DNA of 64,000 nucleotides, from positions 3,534,001 to 3,598,000 of the forward strand of contig NZ_CP045121.1 in assembly GCF_011492965.1 (NCBI RefSeq). Reading direction: 5' to 3'. A program made the position numbers and the translations under genes. The notes under the pieces are model-generated. The model saw nothing but the letters and a program-made list of their open reading frames with translations, made no database searches and was not told the DNA's origin. Source of the stretch: Rubrobacter marinus (GTDB taxonomy: Bacteria; Actinomycetota; Rubrobacteria; Rubrobacterales; Rubrobacteraceae). This document shows, piece by piece, positions 9,524-17,916 of this stretch; positions within the stretch are counted from its first letter, which is position 1, and every line of letters starts with the position of its first letter.

Positions 9524-10312
9524 TCAGCCGCGCGGGACGAGCGCGAGGGCGCGCACGGGGCTGCCGGTGCCGCCGCTGATCTTGAGCGGCGCCACGACGA
9601 ACAGCGCGCCGGTCGGCGGCAGCTCGGCGAGGTTGGCGAGCTGCGTGACGCCGTACTTGCCCGCGCCGAGAAGGTAGTAGTGCACCGGGAAGGGGGGCTC
9701 GAAGCCCGCCGCCGCGCCCGCGTCGATGCCGACCGTCTCCACCCCGACGCCGACGAGCGGCGACTCCTCGGCGATCCAGCGCGCGCACTCGGCGTCGAAG
9801 CCGGGGGATCGCGGGCTGCCGGACCCCGCGTTCAGGAAGGCCTCGGCGTCGTGGGCGCGGGCGTCCCAGCCGGTGCGCAGGAGCAGCCAGCCGCCCTCGG
9901 GGAGCGGTCCGTGCTCGGCCTCGAAGGCTCGGACGTCGTCGACGGTGAGGACGTAGTCGGGGTCGGCCTCGCACTCGGGGCACTTGTCTATCACCACCGC
10001 GGGCGCCACGAGGTGGCGCGGCGGGACCTCGGAGACGTCCAGGCCCTCGCGGCCGGTGATCCAGTGCGTCGGGGCGTCGAAGTGGGTGCCGGCGTGCTCC
10101 CCGATCTCGAGGAGGTTCCAGGCCCAGGCGGGGCCGCGGTCGTCGTAGCGGCTGATCTCCCGCACCTTGACGTTCGGCGTGTTCGCGAACGGCTCGGGCA
10201 GCTGGATCATCGGCGTGCGCTCGTTGAGGGGCTGCGTGAGGTCGACGACCTCGACCGCGCCGCCGGCGAGCGCCTCGGCGAAGGACGCAACGGGGTTCTT
10301 CTTGGACAGCAT
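9524..10312 (-). CDS. Cyclase family protein (kynurenine formamidase / PF04199 superfamily)
   Basis: 262 residues from an ATG at 10312 preceded by AGGAGGAGAG. The family metal motif HxGTHxDxPxH is present as EHAGTHFDAPTHW near residue 90. A second conserved block (GVGVETVGIDAG) follows near 190. Members hydrolyse N-formylkynurenine, isatin or cyclic ketones. A formamidase next to anthranilate-type degradation would make sense as a feeder from tryptophan, but no kynureninase is seen here. It lies 35 bp downstream of the ThDP enzyme gene and is probably cotranscribed with it. Confidence 0.85.
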   Translation of the reverse strand: MLSKKNPVASFAEALAGGAVEVVDLTQPLNERTPMIQLPEPFANTPNVKVREISRYDDRGPAWAWNLLEIGEHAGTHFDAPTHWITGREGLDVSEVPPRHLVAPAVVIDKCPECEADPDYVLTVDDVRAFEAEHGPLPEGGWLLLRTGWDARAHDAEAFLNAGSGSPRSPGFDAECARWIAEESPLVGVGVETVGIDAGAAAGFEPPFPVHYYLLGAGKYGVTQLANLAELPPTGALFVVAPLKISGGTGSPVRALALVPRG

Positions 10313-10347
10313 CTCTCCTCCTGGTCTCTTCGCGTTCGTGTCTCTGC

Positions 10348-11991
10348 TCAGTGGGCGCGGAAGGCCTCTTCGAGCCACTCGGCCCGCACGTCGGGGTTCA
10401 CCTTGGCGTCTATGACGAGCGGCCCGTCCCGTCGTCCGAGCCACTCCTTGACGGGCGCGAGGTCTTCGGGGCTACGAACGGTGATCCCCTCGGCCCCCGC
10501 GGCGCGGGCGAGGGCGGCGAAGTCCGTCTCGGGGAACCGGGCCTCGTCCACCGATCTCCCCATCGGACCGAAGTGGTGCACCTCGGCGCCGTAGGCCGCG
10601 TCGTTGTAGATTGCGACGACCATCGGGAGCCGGTAGCGGGCGGCGGTCTCCAGCTCGCCCAGGGCCATGAGCGCCCCGCCGTCGCCCACGGCGGCGACCG
10701 CCAGCCTCTCCGGCCTGCCCACCGCGGCCCCGATCCCGCAGGCGAGCCCGAGCCCCACGGACTGGAAGGCGTTGGGGAAGACGAAGCCGTGGTGATCGGG
10801 GACCTCCAGGTACATCGCGGGGTAGCCGAGGAAGTGTCCGGAGTCGGTGGCGACGGTGCGCTCGGCCGGCAAGAGGTCGTCGAGCGCGATGCTGAAGGTG
10901 CGCGGGTCGACGAACTCCGCGGTGCCCTCGTCCTCGTACGGCTCCTCGCGCCAGCGCCTGGCGGAGATCTCCCGCGCCACCTCGCGCGTGCGGAAGCCGG
11001 TCTTCTGCACCCCCCTCCCCTCCAGCTCCTCCGCCAGCGCCCGCGCGGTGGCGCCCGCGTCCCCGACGACGCCCACGTCGGCCCGGTGAAGCGCCCCGAT
11101 CGCCTCCTCGTCGAGGTCGACCTGCGCGATGTTTGCCGTGGACGAGAAGAGCCTGCCGTGGCGAGCGGTCCAGTGGTTGAGCGAGGCCCCGAACGCGAGC
11201 ACGGCGTCGGCCTGCCCGAGCAGCTCCACGGCGAGCGGCGAGGCGAACCCGCCGGCTATCCCCACGGCGTACGGGCTCCCGGCGAAGAGCCCGTGCCCCA
11301 TCGCGCTCGTCGCCAGAATCGCCCCCACCCGCTCGCCCAGAGACTCCAGCGCCTCGCGCGCCCCTGAGAGCGCCGCCCCCCTACCCGCCACGATCACGGG
11401 CCGCTCCGAGGCGGCGAGCAGGTCCGCAACCGCCGCCACCGAACCTTCCGCGGGACGCGGCGCCCGGAGCTCGGGCCGCTCGCGAGGCGCCTCCCCGTCC
11501 GGAAGATCCCGCTCCACGAGGTCTATCGGGATGTTCAAGACGACGGGGCGGCGCTCGACCCGCGCCCGGCGCAACGCCCTCGCGGCATCCTCGGCGGCGG
11601 TCTCGGGGCCGCGCACGCGCTCGGCGATGGCGCCCGTCGTCCTCGCGAGCGCGCCCTGATCCAGCTTGAAATTCGACCAGAGCGCCGAGGGCGGCGTATC
11701 CGCGGCGAGCAGGACGAGCGGCGTCCGGTTCTTCGCCGCCTCCGTGAGGCCCGTGAGCGCGTTCGTGAACCCCGGCCCCTGATGCACGCTGCACACCCCG
11801 ACCTCGCCGCTCGCCCGAGCGTACCCGTCGGCCATCGAGACCGCCCCGCACTCGTGGCGGGACGAGTAGAACCTCGCGCCACCAGCGCGCAGCGCCTCGA
11901 CCACGGAGAAGTTTCCGCTGCCCACGAGCCCGAAGAAGACCTCCACGCCCCGCCCGGCCAGCGTTCTGCCTATTACCTCAGAGACCCGCAT
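10348..11991 (-). CDS. Thiamine diphosphate-dependent enzyme (acetolactate synthase / benzoylformate decarboxylase-like)
   Basis: 547 residues, complete three-domain ThDP fold. The activating glutamate is in SSRHECGAVSMADGYARASG near residue 47, and the ThDP/Mg motif GDGGALMALGELETAARYRLPMVVAIYND lies near 430-460. The ATG at 11991 has an upstream GAGAGAGGACGG. It leads a two-gene unit with the cyclase and is divergent from the aromatic-acid transporter. Decarboxylation of an aromatic 2-oxo acid would suit the neighbourhood, but substrate is not decided by the sequence. Confidence 0.85.
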   Translation of the reverse strand: MRVSEVIGRTLAGRGVEVFFGLVGSGNFSVVEALRAGGARFYSSRHECGAVSMADGYARASGEVGVCSVHQGPGFTNALTGLTEAAKNRTPLVLLAADTPPSALWSNFKLDQGALARTTGAIAERVRGPETAAEDAARALRRARVERRPVVLNIPIDLVERDLPDGEAPRERPELRAPRPAEGSVAAVADLLAASERPVIVAGRGAALSGAREALESLGERVGAILATSAMGHGLFAGSPYAVGIAGGFASPLAVELLGQADAVLAFGASLNHWTARHGRLFSSTANIAQVDLDEEAIGALHRADVGVVGDAGATARALAEELEGRGVQKTGFRTREVAREISARRWREEPYEDEGTAEFVDPRTFSIALDDLLPAERTVATDSGHFLGYPAMYLEVPDHHGFVFPNAFQSVGLGLACGIGAAVGRPERLAVAAVGDGGALMALGELETAARYRLPMVVAIYNDAAYGAEVHHFGPMGRSVDEARFPETDFAALARAAGAEGITVRSPEDLAPVKEWLGRRDGPLVIDAKVNPDVRAEWLEEAFRAH

Positions 11992-12194
11992 CGGCCACCC
12001 CGTCCTCTCTCCCCACGCACCAGGACCTCCCGCGAAGACACGACCCCTCCGCCCGAAGAGCCGCGCAACGCCCGGCCGACACCGCCGGATAACCCTCCAC
12101 GGAGGCTCCTTCCCCCAGACCACCCAACCCGGACCCCTCCAATTTGCCAGAGTCCGCCCCTCGCGTCACCACCCCTTAGACAGAAATATTACTA

Positions 12195-12223
12195 TTGACG
12201 CCCGTTTATTTTATACTTAAACT
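12195..12223 (+). promoter_or_regulatory. Promoter of the aromatic-acid transporter overlapping the shared TTTTAWACTTAAACT motif
   Basis: TTGACG at 12195-12200 and TAAACT at 12218-12223 are separated by exactly 17 bp. The shared motif (12209-12223) covers the spacer end and the -10 box, so a bound protein would block RNA polymerase. The transporter TTG start lies 36 bp downstream behind AAGGAGG. Confidence 0.6.
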
Positions 12224-12258
12224 GTTTTCGGGAGAAGAAGGGAACAAGGAGGCAGGCG

Positions 12259-13602
12259 TTGACCGAGCGAGGGAATTCCGGGGTGCGGTACGACCGGTCG
12301 GCATTGTGGGTGATCGCGCTGTGCGGCCTGACGATCATCTTCGACGGGTACGACCTGATCGTCTACGGCGCCGTGCTTCCGGCGCTGTTGAGCTACGAGC
12401 CGTGGGGGCTCACGCCGGTCCAGGCGGGCGCGATCGGCAGCTACGCCCTCATCGGGATGCTCATCGGGGCATTGGTGGTCGGCACGATCACGGACATCGT
12501 CGGGCGCCGCAAGATCATGCTCTTCTGCATCACGTGGTTCTCGCTGGCGATGGGCCTGTGCGCGATGGCGCCCAGCGCCGAGCTTTTCGGGTTCTTCCGC
12601 TTCATCGCCGGGCTGGGGCTCGGCGGGGTCGTCCCCACCGCCATCGCCCTCACCATAGAGTACGCCCCGCCCGACTGGCGGACCCTGGCCAACTCGATCA
12701 TGTTCTCCGGGTACTCCGTCGGGGGGATCCTCGCCGCGCTGCTGGCGATAGTGTTGCTGCCCGACTTCGGGTTCCGGACGATGTTCTGGATCGGGCTGCT
12801 CCCGCTCGTCACGCTCGTCCCCCTCGCCTGGAAGTTCCTCCCCGAGTCGGTCGGCTTCCTCGCGGCGAACGGCCGATGGGAGGAGGCCGAGGCCCTCGCG
12901 CGGCGCTACGGGCTGCCGCTGGAGCGCGAGGACGCGAGCTCGCCGGCCGCCTCGGCGGAGGGACAGGGCAGGCTCGCCGCGCTCTCGTCGCTCTTCTCGC
13001 GCAGCTACGTCGTGCCGACGCTCCTGTTCTGGTTCGCCACCTTCATCGGGCTGCTCCTCGTCTACGGGTTCAACACCTGGCTGCCCCAGATCATGCGCGA
13101 GGCGGGCTACCCGCTCGGTTCGGCGCTCTCGTTCCTGCTGGTGCTCAACCTCGGGGCGATCCTCGGGACGCCGGTGGCGGGCGCCCTCGCCGATCGCTTC
13201 GGCCGCAAGCGCGTGACCACGATCTGCTTCCTCGCGGCGGCCATGTGCATAGGGCTCTTGAGCTTCCCGCTGCCCGTCCTCGGGCTCTACGCCCTCGTCG
13301 CCGTGGCCGGGCTCGGCACCATCGGGACCACCATCCTCGTCAACGCCTACTGCGCCCAGTACTACCCGGCCGGGAGCCGCGCCACCGGCCTGGGCTGGGC
13401 CCTGGGTATCGGCAGGCTCGGGGCGATACTCGGGCCGATCTTCGGCGGCTTCATCGCCGCCTCGCAGCTCGGCTTCGAGTGGAACTTCTACGCCTTCGCC
13501 GTCCTCGCGGTCCTCGGCGGGCTCCTCATACTGCTCGTCCCCCGCTCCCCGACGGAGAGGCCCTCCGCCCCCGCGGAAGAACGGGTGGCACAGACCATCT
13601 GA
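12259..13602 (+). CDS. MFS transporter, aromatic acid:H+ symporter (AAHS) family
   Basis: 447 residues starting with TTG at 12259, six bases after a strong AGGAGG. Twelve hydrophobic segments are evident. The AAHS signature DGYDL lies in the first membrane helix (D29 to L33), where the acidic residue is needed for aromatic acid uptake in PcaK/BenK-type carriers. GTITDIVGRRK gives the conserved loop 2-3. Divergent from the ThDP/cyclase unit and carrying the same intergenic motif as the aminobenzoate-type operon, it is the likely uptake system for the aromatic substrate. Confidence 0.9.
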   Translation: MTERGNSGVRYDRSALWVIALCGLTIIFDGYDLIVYGAVLPALLSYEPWGLTPVQAGAIGSYALIGMLIGALVVGTITDIVGRRKIMLFCITWFSLAMGLCAMAPSAELFGFFRFIAGLGLGGVVPTAIALTIEYAPPDWRTLANSIMFSGYSVGGILAALLAIVLLPDFGFRTMFWIGLLPLVTLVPLAWKFLPESVGFLAANGRWEEAEALARRYGLPLEREDASSPAASAEGQGRLAALSSLFSRSYVVPTLLFWFATFIGLLLVYGFNTWLPQIMREAGYPLGSALSFLLVLNLGAILGTPVAGALADRFGRKRVTTICFLAAAMCIGLLSFPLPVLGLYALVAVAGLGTIGTTILVNAYCAQYYPAGSRATGLGWALGIGRLGAILGPIFGGFIAASQLGFEWNFYAFAVLAVLGGLLILLVPRSPTERPSAPAEERVAQTI

Positions 13603-13702
13603 CCCCGCAACGAACTCGCCCTGAAGGTCCTCCGCAGGGCCGGACAAGCGGCCCCTCTTGGACGAGCGCCCGCCGCCCTACGCCCAGGTCCGGCGCCTTC
13701 CT

Positions 13703-13734
13703 CGCGCGCGGGATCTCGAAGCGGCCCGCGCGCG
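13703..13734. terminator. GC-rich hairpin between convergent genes
   Basis: A perfect 10-bp stem (13703-13712 with 13725-13734) and 12-nt loop sit between the convergent transporter and amidase genes, so it could end transcription from both sides. No T tract is present. Confidence 0.5.
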
Positions 13735-13820
13735 ACATCTGCACTTGTCCGTTTTGCCGGTCCGGTCACGCGCGGCAGCGAGGTCGAGAAGCTGGCGCTC
13801 GACCTCCGGGCTCTCAAGAA

Positions 13821-14801
13821 TCAGAGGTACTTTTTGAGGAACTCCACGCCTACCACGTAGAAGGCGGGGCCCACGAACTGGTAGGTGTGTATGCGGACGT
13901 CGGGGTTGGCGGTGAAGTGCAGGTAGGCCTCCTTCCCGTCCATACCGTGCTCCTCGGTCAGCCACTGCATCATGCCTATGAAGGCCCCGTTCAGCGCCCG
14001 CTCCATGCTGCCGGCGTTCCTCGCCGAGTCCACCTGGATGAGGCTCTCCGCAGTCTCGATGCGCAAGACCCCCGGAACCCGCTTCCGCTTCACGACGTGG
14101 CAGCGGGCCGTGGTGTCGGCCGCCGTCTCGTCGGCGATGCCCGTGTACTCGGAGTCGCCCTGAGCCGCGTGCGCGTCGCCGAAGAACAGGAGGCCGCCGT
14201 CGTGGTAGGCGTTCATGTAGATCTTGTTGCCCTTCTTCACGTCGCGGCAGTCGATGTTGCCGCCCCAGGGCCCCTGGCTGACGAGGGTGTTCTCTATGCC
14301 GCGCTCCGGGGCGGTGACGATCGTGCCGAGGAACGGGCGCAGGGGTAGGTGACCTCGCGGTTCACGTTGAAGGAGCCGGTGCCGTCGGAGGTCGTGCCGG
14401 AGGGCCCGGGCGGTGGTGGGTGACGCGGGAGTAGGGCTCCTGTAGCTCGGGGAAGGCGGCGTTGCCGGCGAGGTTGCCGAAGTCGGGGCGAAGCCCGTCC
14501 AGCCGCGCTCGCTCGGGACGATGTCTTCTATCTCGAGGACGAGGAGGTCGCCGGCCTCGCACCCCTCGACGTGTATGGGCCCGGCCACGGGGTTGACCTT
14601 CCAGAACTGGTACCTGAGGGCGGGCAGGTGCTCGGCAGTGAGCAGGACGTCCTCCGAGTTTATCTGGCCGAAGAGGTTGTCCTGGGTCTCCACCACGAAC
14701 TTCTCGCCCTGCTCCACCCTGAGCGCCGGCTCGAGGTGCGCCCCGAACTCGGTTACGGTCGCGGCTTCTCGTTCTATCTTCTTCTCGACCTCTCGCTTCA
14801 C
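13821..14801 (-). CDS. Acetamidase/formamidase family amidohydrolase, middle out of frame
   Basis: GTG start at 14801 behind an excellent AAGGAGGAGC. N-terminus (LFGQINSEDVLLTAEHLP, VEGCEAGDLLVLEIEDI) and C-terminus (PERGIENTLVSQGPWGGNIDCRDV, LFFGDAHAAQGDSEYTG) match the FmdA/AmdA family. Residues of about 108-165, however, are read in the wrong frames. One base appears missing in the runs at 14494-14496, 14402-14407 and 14342-14345; the three losses sum to three, so the frame closes again. Correcting them gives a continuous family-like sequence (RPDFGNLAGNAAF, then TSDGTGSFNVNREVTYPLRPFLG). It is the last gene of the hydantoin operon and would release ammonia from a short amide. As written, the protein is probably inactive. 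Confidence 0.75.
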   Translation of the reverse strand: MKREVEKKIEREAATVTEFGAHLEPALRVEQGEKFVVETQDNLFGQINSEDVLLTAEHLPALRYQFWKVNPVAGPIHVEGCEAGDLLVLEIEDIVPSERGWTGFAPTSATSPATPPSPSYRSPTPASPTTARALRHDLRRHRLLQREPRGHLPLRPFLGTIVTAPERGIENTLVSQGPWGGNIDCRDVKKGNKIYMNAYHDGGLLFFGDAHAAQGDSEYTGIADETAADTTARCHVVKRKRVPGVLRIETAESLIQVDSARNAGSMERALNGAFIGMMQWLTEEHGMDGKEAYLHFTANPDVRIHTYQFVGPAFYVVGVEFLKKYL

Positions 14802-14876
14802 GGAAGCTCCTCCTTCGCTCGCCTCTTCCCTAACTCGTCCTTACGGCGCGAGGGCCGCTGGCGTGCCCCGCGCCCG

Positions 14877-16133
14877 TCACGCGCCCCGCCTTCGAGGGTT
14901 CGCGAGGGTTTCGACGCCACCCACGGCCCCGACCATCACGGCGACGGCTCGGGCCAGGTACCGGGTCTCCGTGAACTCCTCCGGGGCGTGGCTGATGCCG
15001 TCCCGGCTGGGGACGAAGATCATCCCCGTCGGTACCCGGTGCGCCACCATCATGGCGTCGTGGCCGGCGCCGCTGACCATCTTGCGGGGCACTACCCCGG
15101 TCCCCTCCGCCGCTTCTAGCAGGCCGGCGACGACGTCCTCGTCCATGGGGGTCGGAGCGCTGCGCAGGCGCTCCTTGTAGAGCACCTTCTGACCCCGCGC
15201 CCCCGCGCGCTGCCTCGCGAAGGCGACGATCCGCCCGACCACCCCCTCGCGCCGCTCCTCGCTCACGTCGCGCACGTCCACGCCCACCCGTGCGCGGCCG
15301 GGGACCACGTTGAGCGCGCCCGGGAACATCTCCACGCGGCCGACGGTCCCCACCGCCGCCCCGCCCGCCTCGCGCGCCGCGCGCTCGATCTCCACGACGG
15401 TCTCGGCGGCGGTGAGGCCCGCGTCGCTGCGGAGGTCCATCGGGGTCGCGCCCGCGTGGTCGGCGCGCCCCTCCACCTCGAGCTCGAAGTGCAGGACCCC
15501 CGCGATCGCCTCGACGATCCCGATCTCCTGCCCCGCGTCCTCCAGGACCCGGCCCTGCTCTATGTGGACCTCCAGGTAGCGCCCGACCCCTTCCAGGTGA
15601 TCGGGGCACTCCGCCACCCTCTCCGGGTCGTGCCCGGCCCCCTGCGCCGCGTCGTAGAAGCTGGTTCCCGCGCCGTCGCGGTACCCCTTGAGGTCCTCCG
15701 CCGTCACCGCCCCGACGGCGCATCGGCTCCCCAGGAGCCCGCTCCCGAAGCGGGCGCCCTCCTCCTCGACGAAGCTGAAGACCTTGAGGGGCGTGTCGGG
15801 CGCGGTCCGCGCAGTCTCCAGGGCGCAGAGGACGCCCGCCGTGCCGTCGAAGCGGCCCCCGTTCGGCACCGAGTCCACGTGCGAACCGAGCGCGGCGCAG
15901 CGCTCGCCGGGCGCTACGTTCGAGGCCACGAAGTTGCCGACCGGATCGTAGCCGGTACGGAAGCCCACGGCCTCGAACTCCCCGGCGAGGTAGTCGAGGG
16001 CCGCGCGGTACTCCGGGGTGAACGAGAGGCGCGTGATGCCGGGGCCCCCGCTACTGAATCGGGATACCGCGTCGAGGTCCCTCTGCAACCGGTCGACCGC
16101 GGTCTTCGGATCGAAGGACTTCCCCGCCTCCAC
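14877..16133 (-). CDS. Zn-dependent amidase, N-carbamoyl-L-amino acid hydrolase / allantoate amidohydrolase type (M20 family)
   Basis: 418 residues from a GTG at 16133 that overlaps the TAG of HyuB (TAGTG). The binuclear metal site of the M20 family is complete: GSHVDSVPNGGRFDG, FVEEEGARF, LEVHIEQG and a C-terminal HAPEEF. The dimerisation-domain motif GRADHAGATPMDLRSDA carries substrate-binding residues. It would cleave the N-carbamoyl amino acid produced by hydantoin ring opening into amino acid, CO2 and ammonia. Coupling to HyuA/HyuB supports that over allantoate. Confidence 0.9.
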   Translation of the reverse strand: MEAGKSFDPKTAVDRLQRDLDAVSRFSSGGPGITRLSFTPEYRAALDYLAGEFEAVGFRTGYDPVGNFVASNVAPGERCAALGSHVDSVPNGGRFDGTAGVLCALETARTAPDTPLKVFSFVEEEGARFGSGLLGSRCAVGAVTAEDLKGYRDGAGTSFYDAAQGAGHDPERVAECPDHLEGVGRYLEVHIEQGRVLEDAGQEIGIVEAIAGVLHFELEVEGRADHAGATPMDLRSDAGLTAAETVVEIERAAREAGGAAVGTVGRVEMFPGALNVVPGRARVGVDVRDVSEERREGVVGRIVAFARQRAGARGQKVLYKERLRSAPTPMDEDVVAGLLEAAEGTGVVPRKMVSGAGHDAMMVAHRVPTGMIFVPSRDGISHAPEEFTETRYLARAVAVMVGAVGGVETLANPRRRGA

Positions 16134-17914
16134 TACGCGCGTTCCCCCGCCATCCGCTCGCGCAGGCTCGCCGTCGCGGCGGCGTCCACCCCGCCGTCGG
16201 AGAGCACCACGCCGTACTGCTTTCGGGCGTTCTCCTCGGAGACGAAGCCGTCGAGCACGTCGTCGAGGACGCGGGCCGGGTCGCGCTGCAAGGGATCTCC
16301 GTAGCCACCGCCGCAGGGCGAGACCGTGCGTACCGTCTCCCCCGCCCTCATCCGGCGGTCCGGTATCTTCGAGGGGAGGTGCTGCTCGCCATCCGTGCCG
16401 GGGTTCAGGAGGAGGTCGCCCGCGATCCCCTCCTCGCCGCCGAAGATCCCCCACGGGGCGAAGCGATGGCCGTCGCCTTCGAGGGCGAAGCGGCCCTCCT
16501 CGAGGAAGCTGATCTGGCGTATCGAGCCCAGCCCCCCGCGCCACCTGCCGGGTCCAGAGGCCACGTCGTCGCGGAGCTCGTAGCGGTCCACCCTCAACGG
16601 GTAGTGGCTCTCGATGTCCTCGACGGGGTTGTTGCGGGTGTTGGCGAAGAGGGTGTCCACGGCGTCCATCCCGTCCTTGCCGTAACGGCCGCCGTAGGAG
16701 CCCTCCGTGATGTCCATGTAGACCCAGTAGTCCTCGCCGACGAGGCCGCTGTAGGCGACGACCTTGAGGTTGCCGACGCCCGCGCTCACGTTGCGGGGCG
16801 CGACCTCCGAGAGGGCGCGCATCACCGTGTCGGCGACGATGTTCCCCGGGCAGAAGCGGGCGATCGTCGGGGCCGGGAAGATCGGGTTCGTCAGGGTGCC
16901 CTTGGGGGCGGTGATCCTGACCGGCCGGGTAAGCCCGTCGTTCTGGGGGACGTACTCGGTGAGGGCGGAGTCGAGCAGGATGGAGCGGATGGTCAGGTAG
17001 ACCGCGACGTCCACCGTCCCCTCGAACGGCATGTTTATCGGGAGGTCGACCTGCGGGGCCGTCCCCTCGAAGTCCACGTGGATGTCCGAGCCCTCGACGG
17101 AGAGGGTCACGGCTATCTTCAGGTCCTTCTCGTTCTCGTTGGGGCTGTCCACGAAGCCGTCTATAAAGCCCTCGGCCCGGTAGACGCCGTCGGGGAGCTC
17201 GGCGATGCGCGAGCGGAGCATGCGCTCGGAGTAGTCCATGAGCTCCTCGCTCGCGGCGTTCACCCCTTCCAGGCCGAACTCCTCGACGATCTCGACGAAG
17301 CGCTCCGCCCCCGCGCGGCAGGCGGCGATCTGGGCCTCCATGTCACCGACCACCATCCCGGGCGCCCGGATGTTGTCCCGGAGGATCTGCCAAACCGCCT
17401 CGTTCTTCTTCCCGGCGTCGTAGACCTTGACGGCCTTGAACTGGAGCCCCTCGGCGTAGGCGTCGACGGCGTCCACGATGCCGGTGCTCCCCGGGTGCAG
17501 CGACCCTATGTCCAGGTGGTGCGCCGTGGTGAAGGAGAACCCGATAAGCTCCTCGCCGCGGAAGACGGGGACGCAGAAGCCCACGTCCGGGCCGTGGGAG
17601 GCGCCGTGGTAGGGCGAGTTGTGCATGACGACGTCGCCGGGGGCGAACGTCTCGCCGCGCTCTTCCATGACGCGGAAGATGCCGCGCATGTAGCCCGGGA
17701 TCGGGCCGAGCTGCAAGGGCGTGGAGTCGACCGACTCGCAGAGCTGGCGGCCCTGGGCGTCGAGGAGCGCTGCCCCGAAGTCCTCGGACTCCCGGATGAT
17801 GCTCGAGTAGCTCATGCGTGCCAGCTTGTGACCCATCTCTATCGCGACGTTCTCCAGAGCCCCCCCGATGACCTGCGCGGTCACCGGGTCTATCTTCGCC
17901 TTGCGTCCCTGCAT
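16133..17914 (-). CDS. hyuB: Hydantoinase B/oxoprolinase family protein
   Basis: 593 residues, normal for HyuB. The ATG at 17914 follows GGGGGAGTGAG, two bases after the HyuA stop. Conserved stretches include VMHNSPYHGASHGPDVGF, TAHHLDIGSLHPGS, and the C-terminal RWRGGLGSIRQ and CGGGYGDPLQRDP. HyuB acts with HyuA in ATP-dependent ring opening of hydantoins, N-methylhydantoins or 5-oxoproline. Related pairs carboxylate acetone or acetophenone, but a racemase, carbamoylase and hydantoin-type permease in the same operon favour hydantoin. Confidence 0.92.
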   Translation of the reverse strand: MQGRKAKIDPVTAQVIGGALENVAIEMGHKLARMSYSSIIRESEDFGAALLDAQGRQLCESVDSTPLQLGPIPGYMRGIFRVMEERGETFAPGDVVMHNSPYHGASHGPDVGFCVPVFRGEELIGFSFTTAHHLDIGSLHPGSTGIVDAVDAYAEGLQFKAVKVYDAGKKNEAVWQILRDNIRAPGMVVGDMEAQIAACRAGAERFVEIVEEFGLEGVNAASEELMDYSERMLRSRIAELPDGVYRAEGFIDGFVDSPNENEKDLKIAVTLSVEGSDIHVDFEGTAPQVDLPINMPFEGTVDVAVYLTIRSILLDSALTEYVPQNDGLTRPVRITAPKGTLTNPIFPAPTIARFCPGNIVADTVMRALSEVAPRNVSAGVGNLKVVAYSGLVGEDYWVYMDITEGSYGGRYGKDGMDAVDTLFANTRNNPVEDIESHYPLRVDRYELRDDVASGPGRWRGGLGSIRQISFLEEGRFALEGDGHRFAPWGIFGGEEGIAGDLLLNPGTDGEQHLPSKIPDRRMRAGETVRTVSPCGGGYGDPLQRDPARVLDDVLDGFVSEENARKQYGVVLSDGGVDAAATASLRERMAGERA

Positions 17915-17916
17915 GC

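Noticed and set aside
12195..14348. 717-codon plus-strand frame spanning the MFS gene and beyond
   Set aside because: Out-of-frame shadow of the transporter and antisense of the amidase; the composition is not protein-like.
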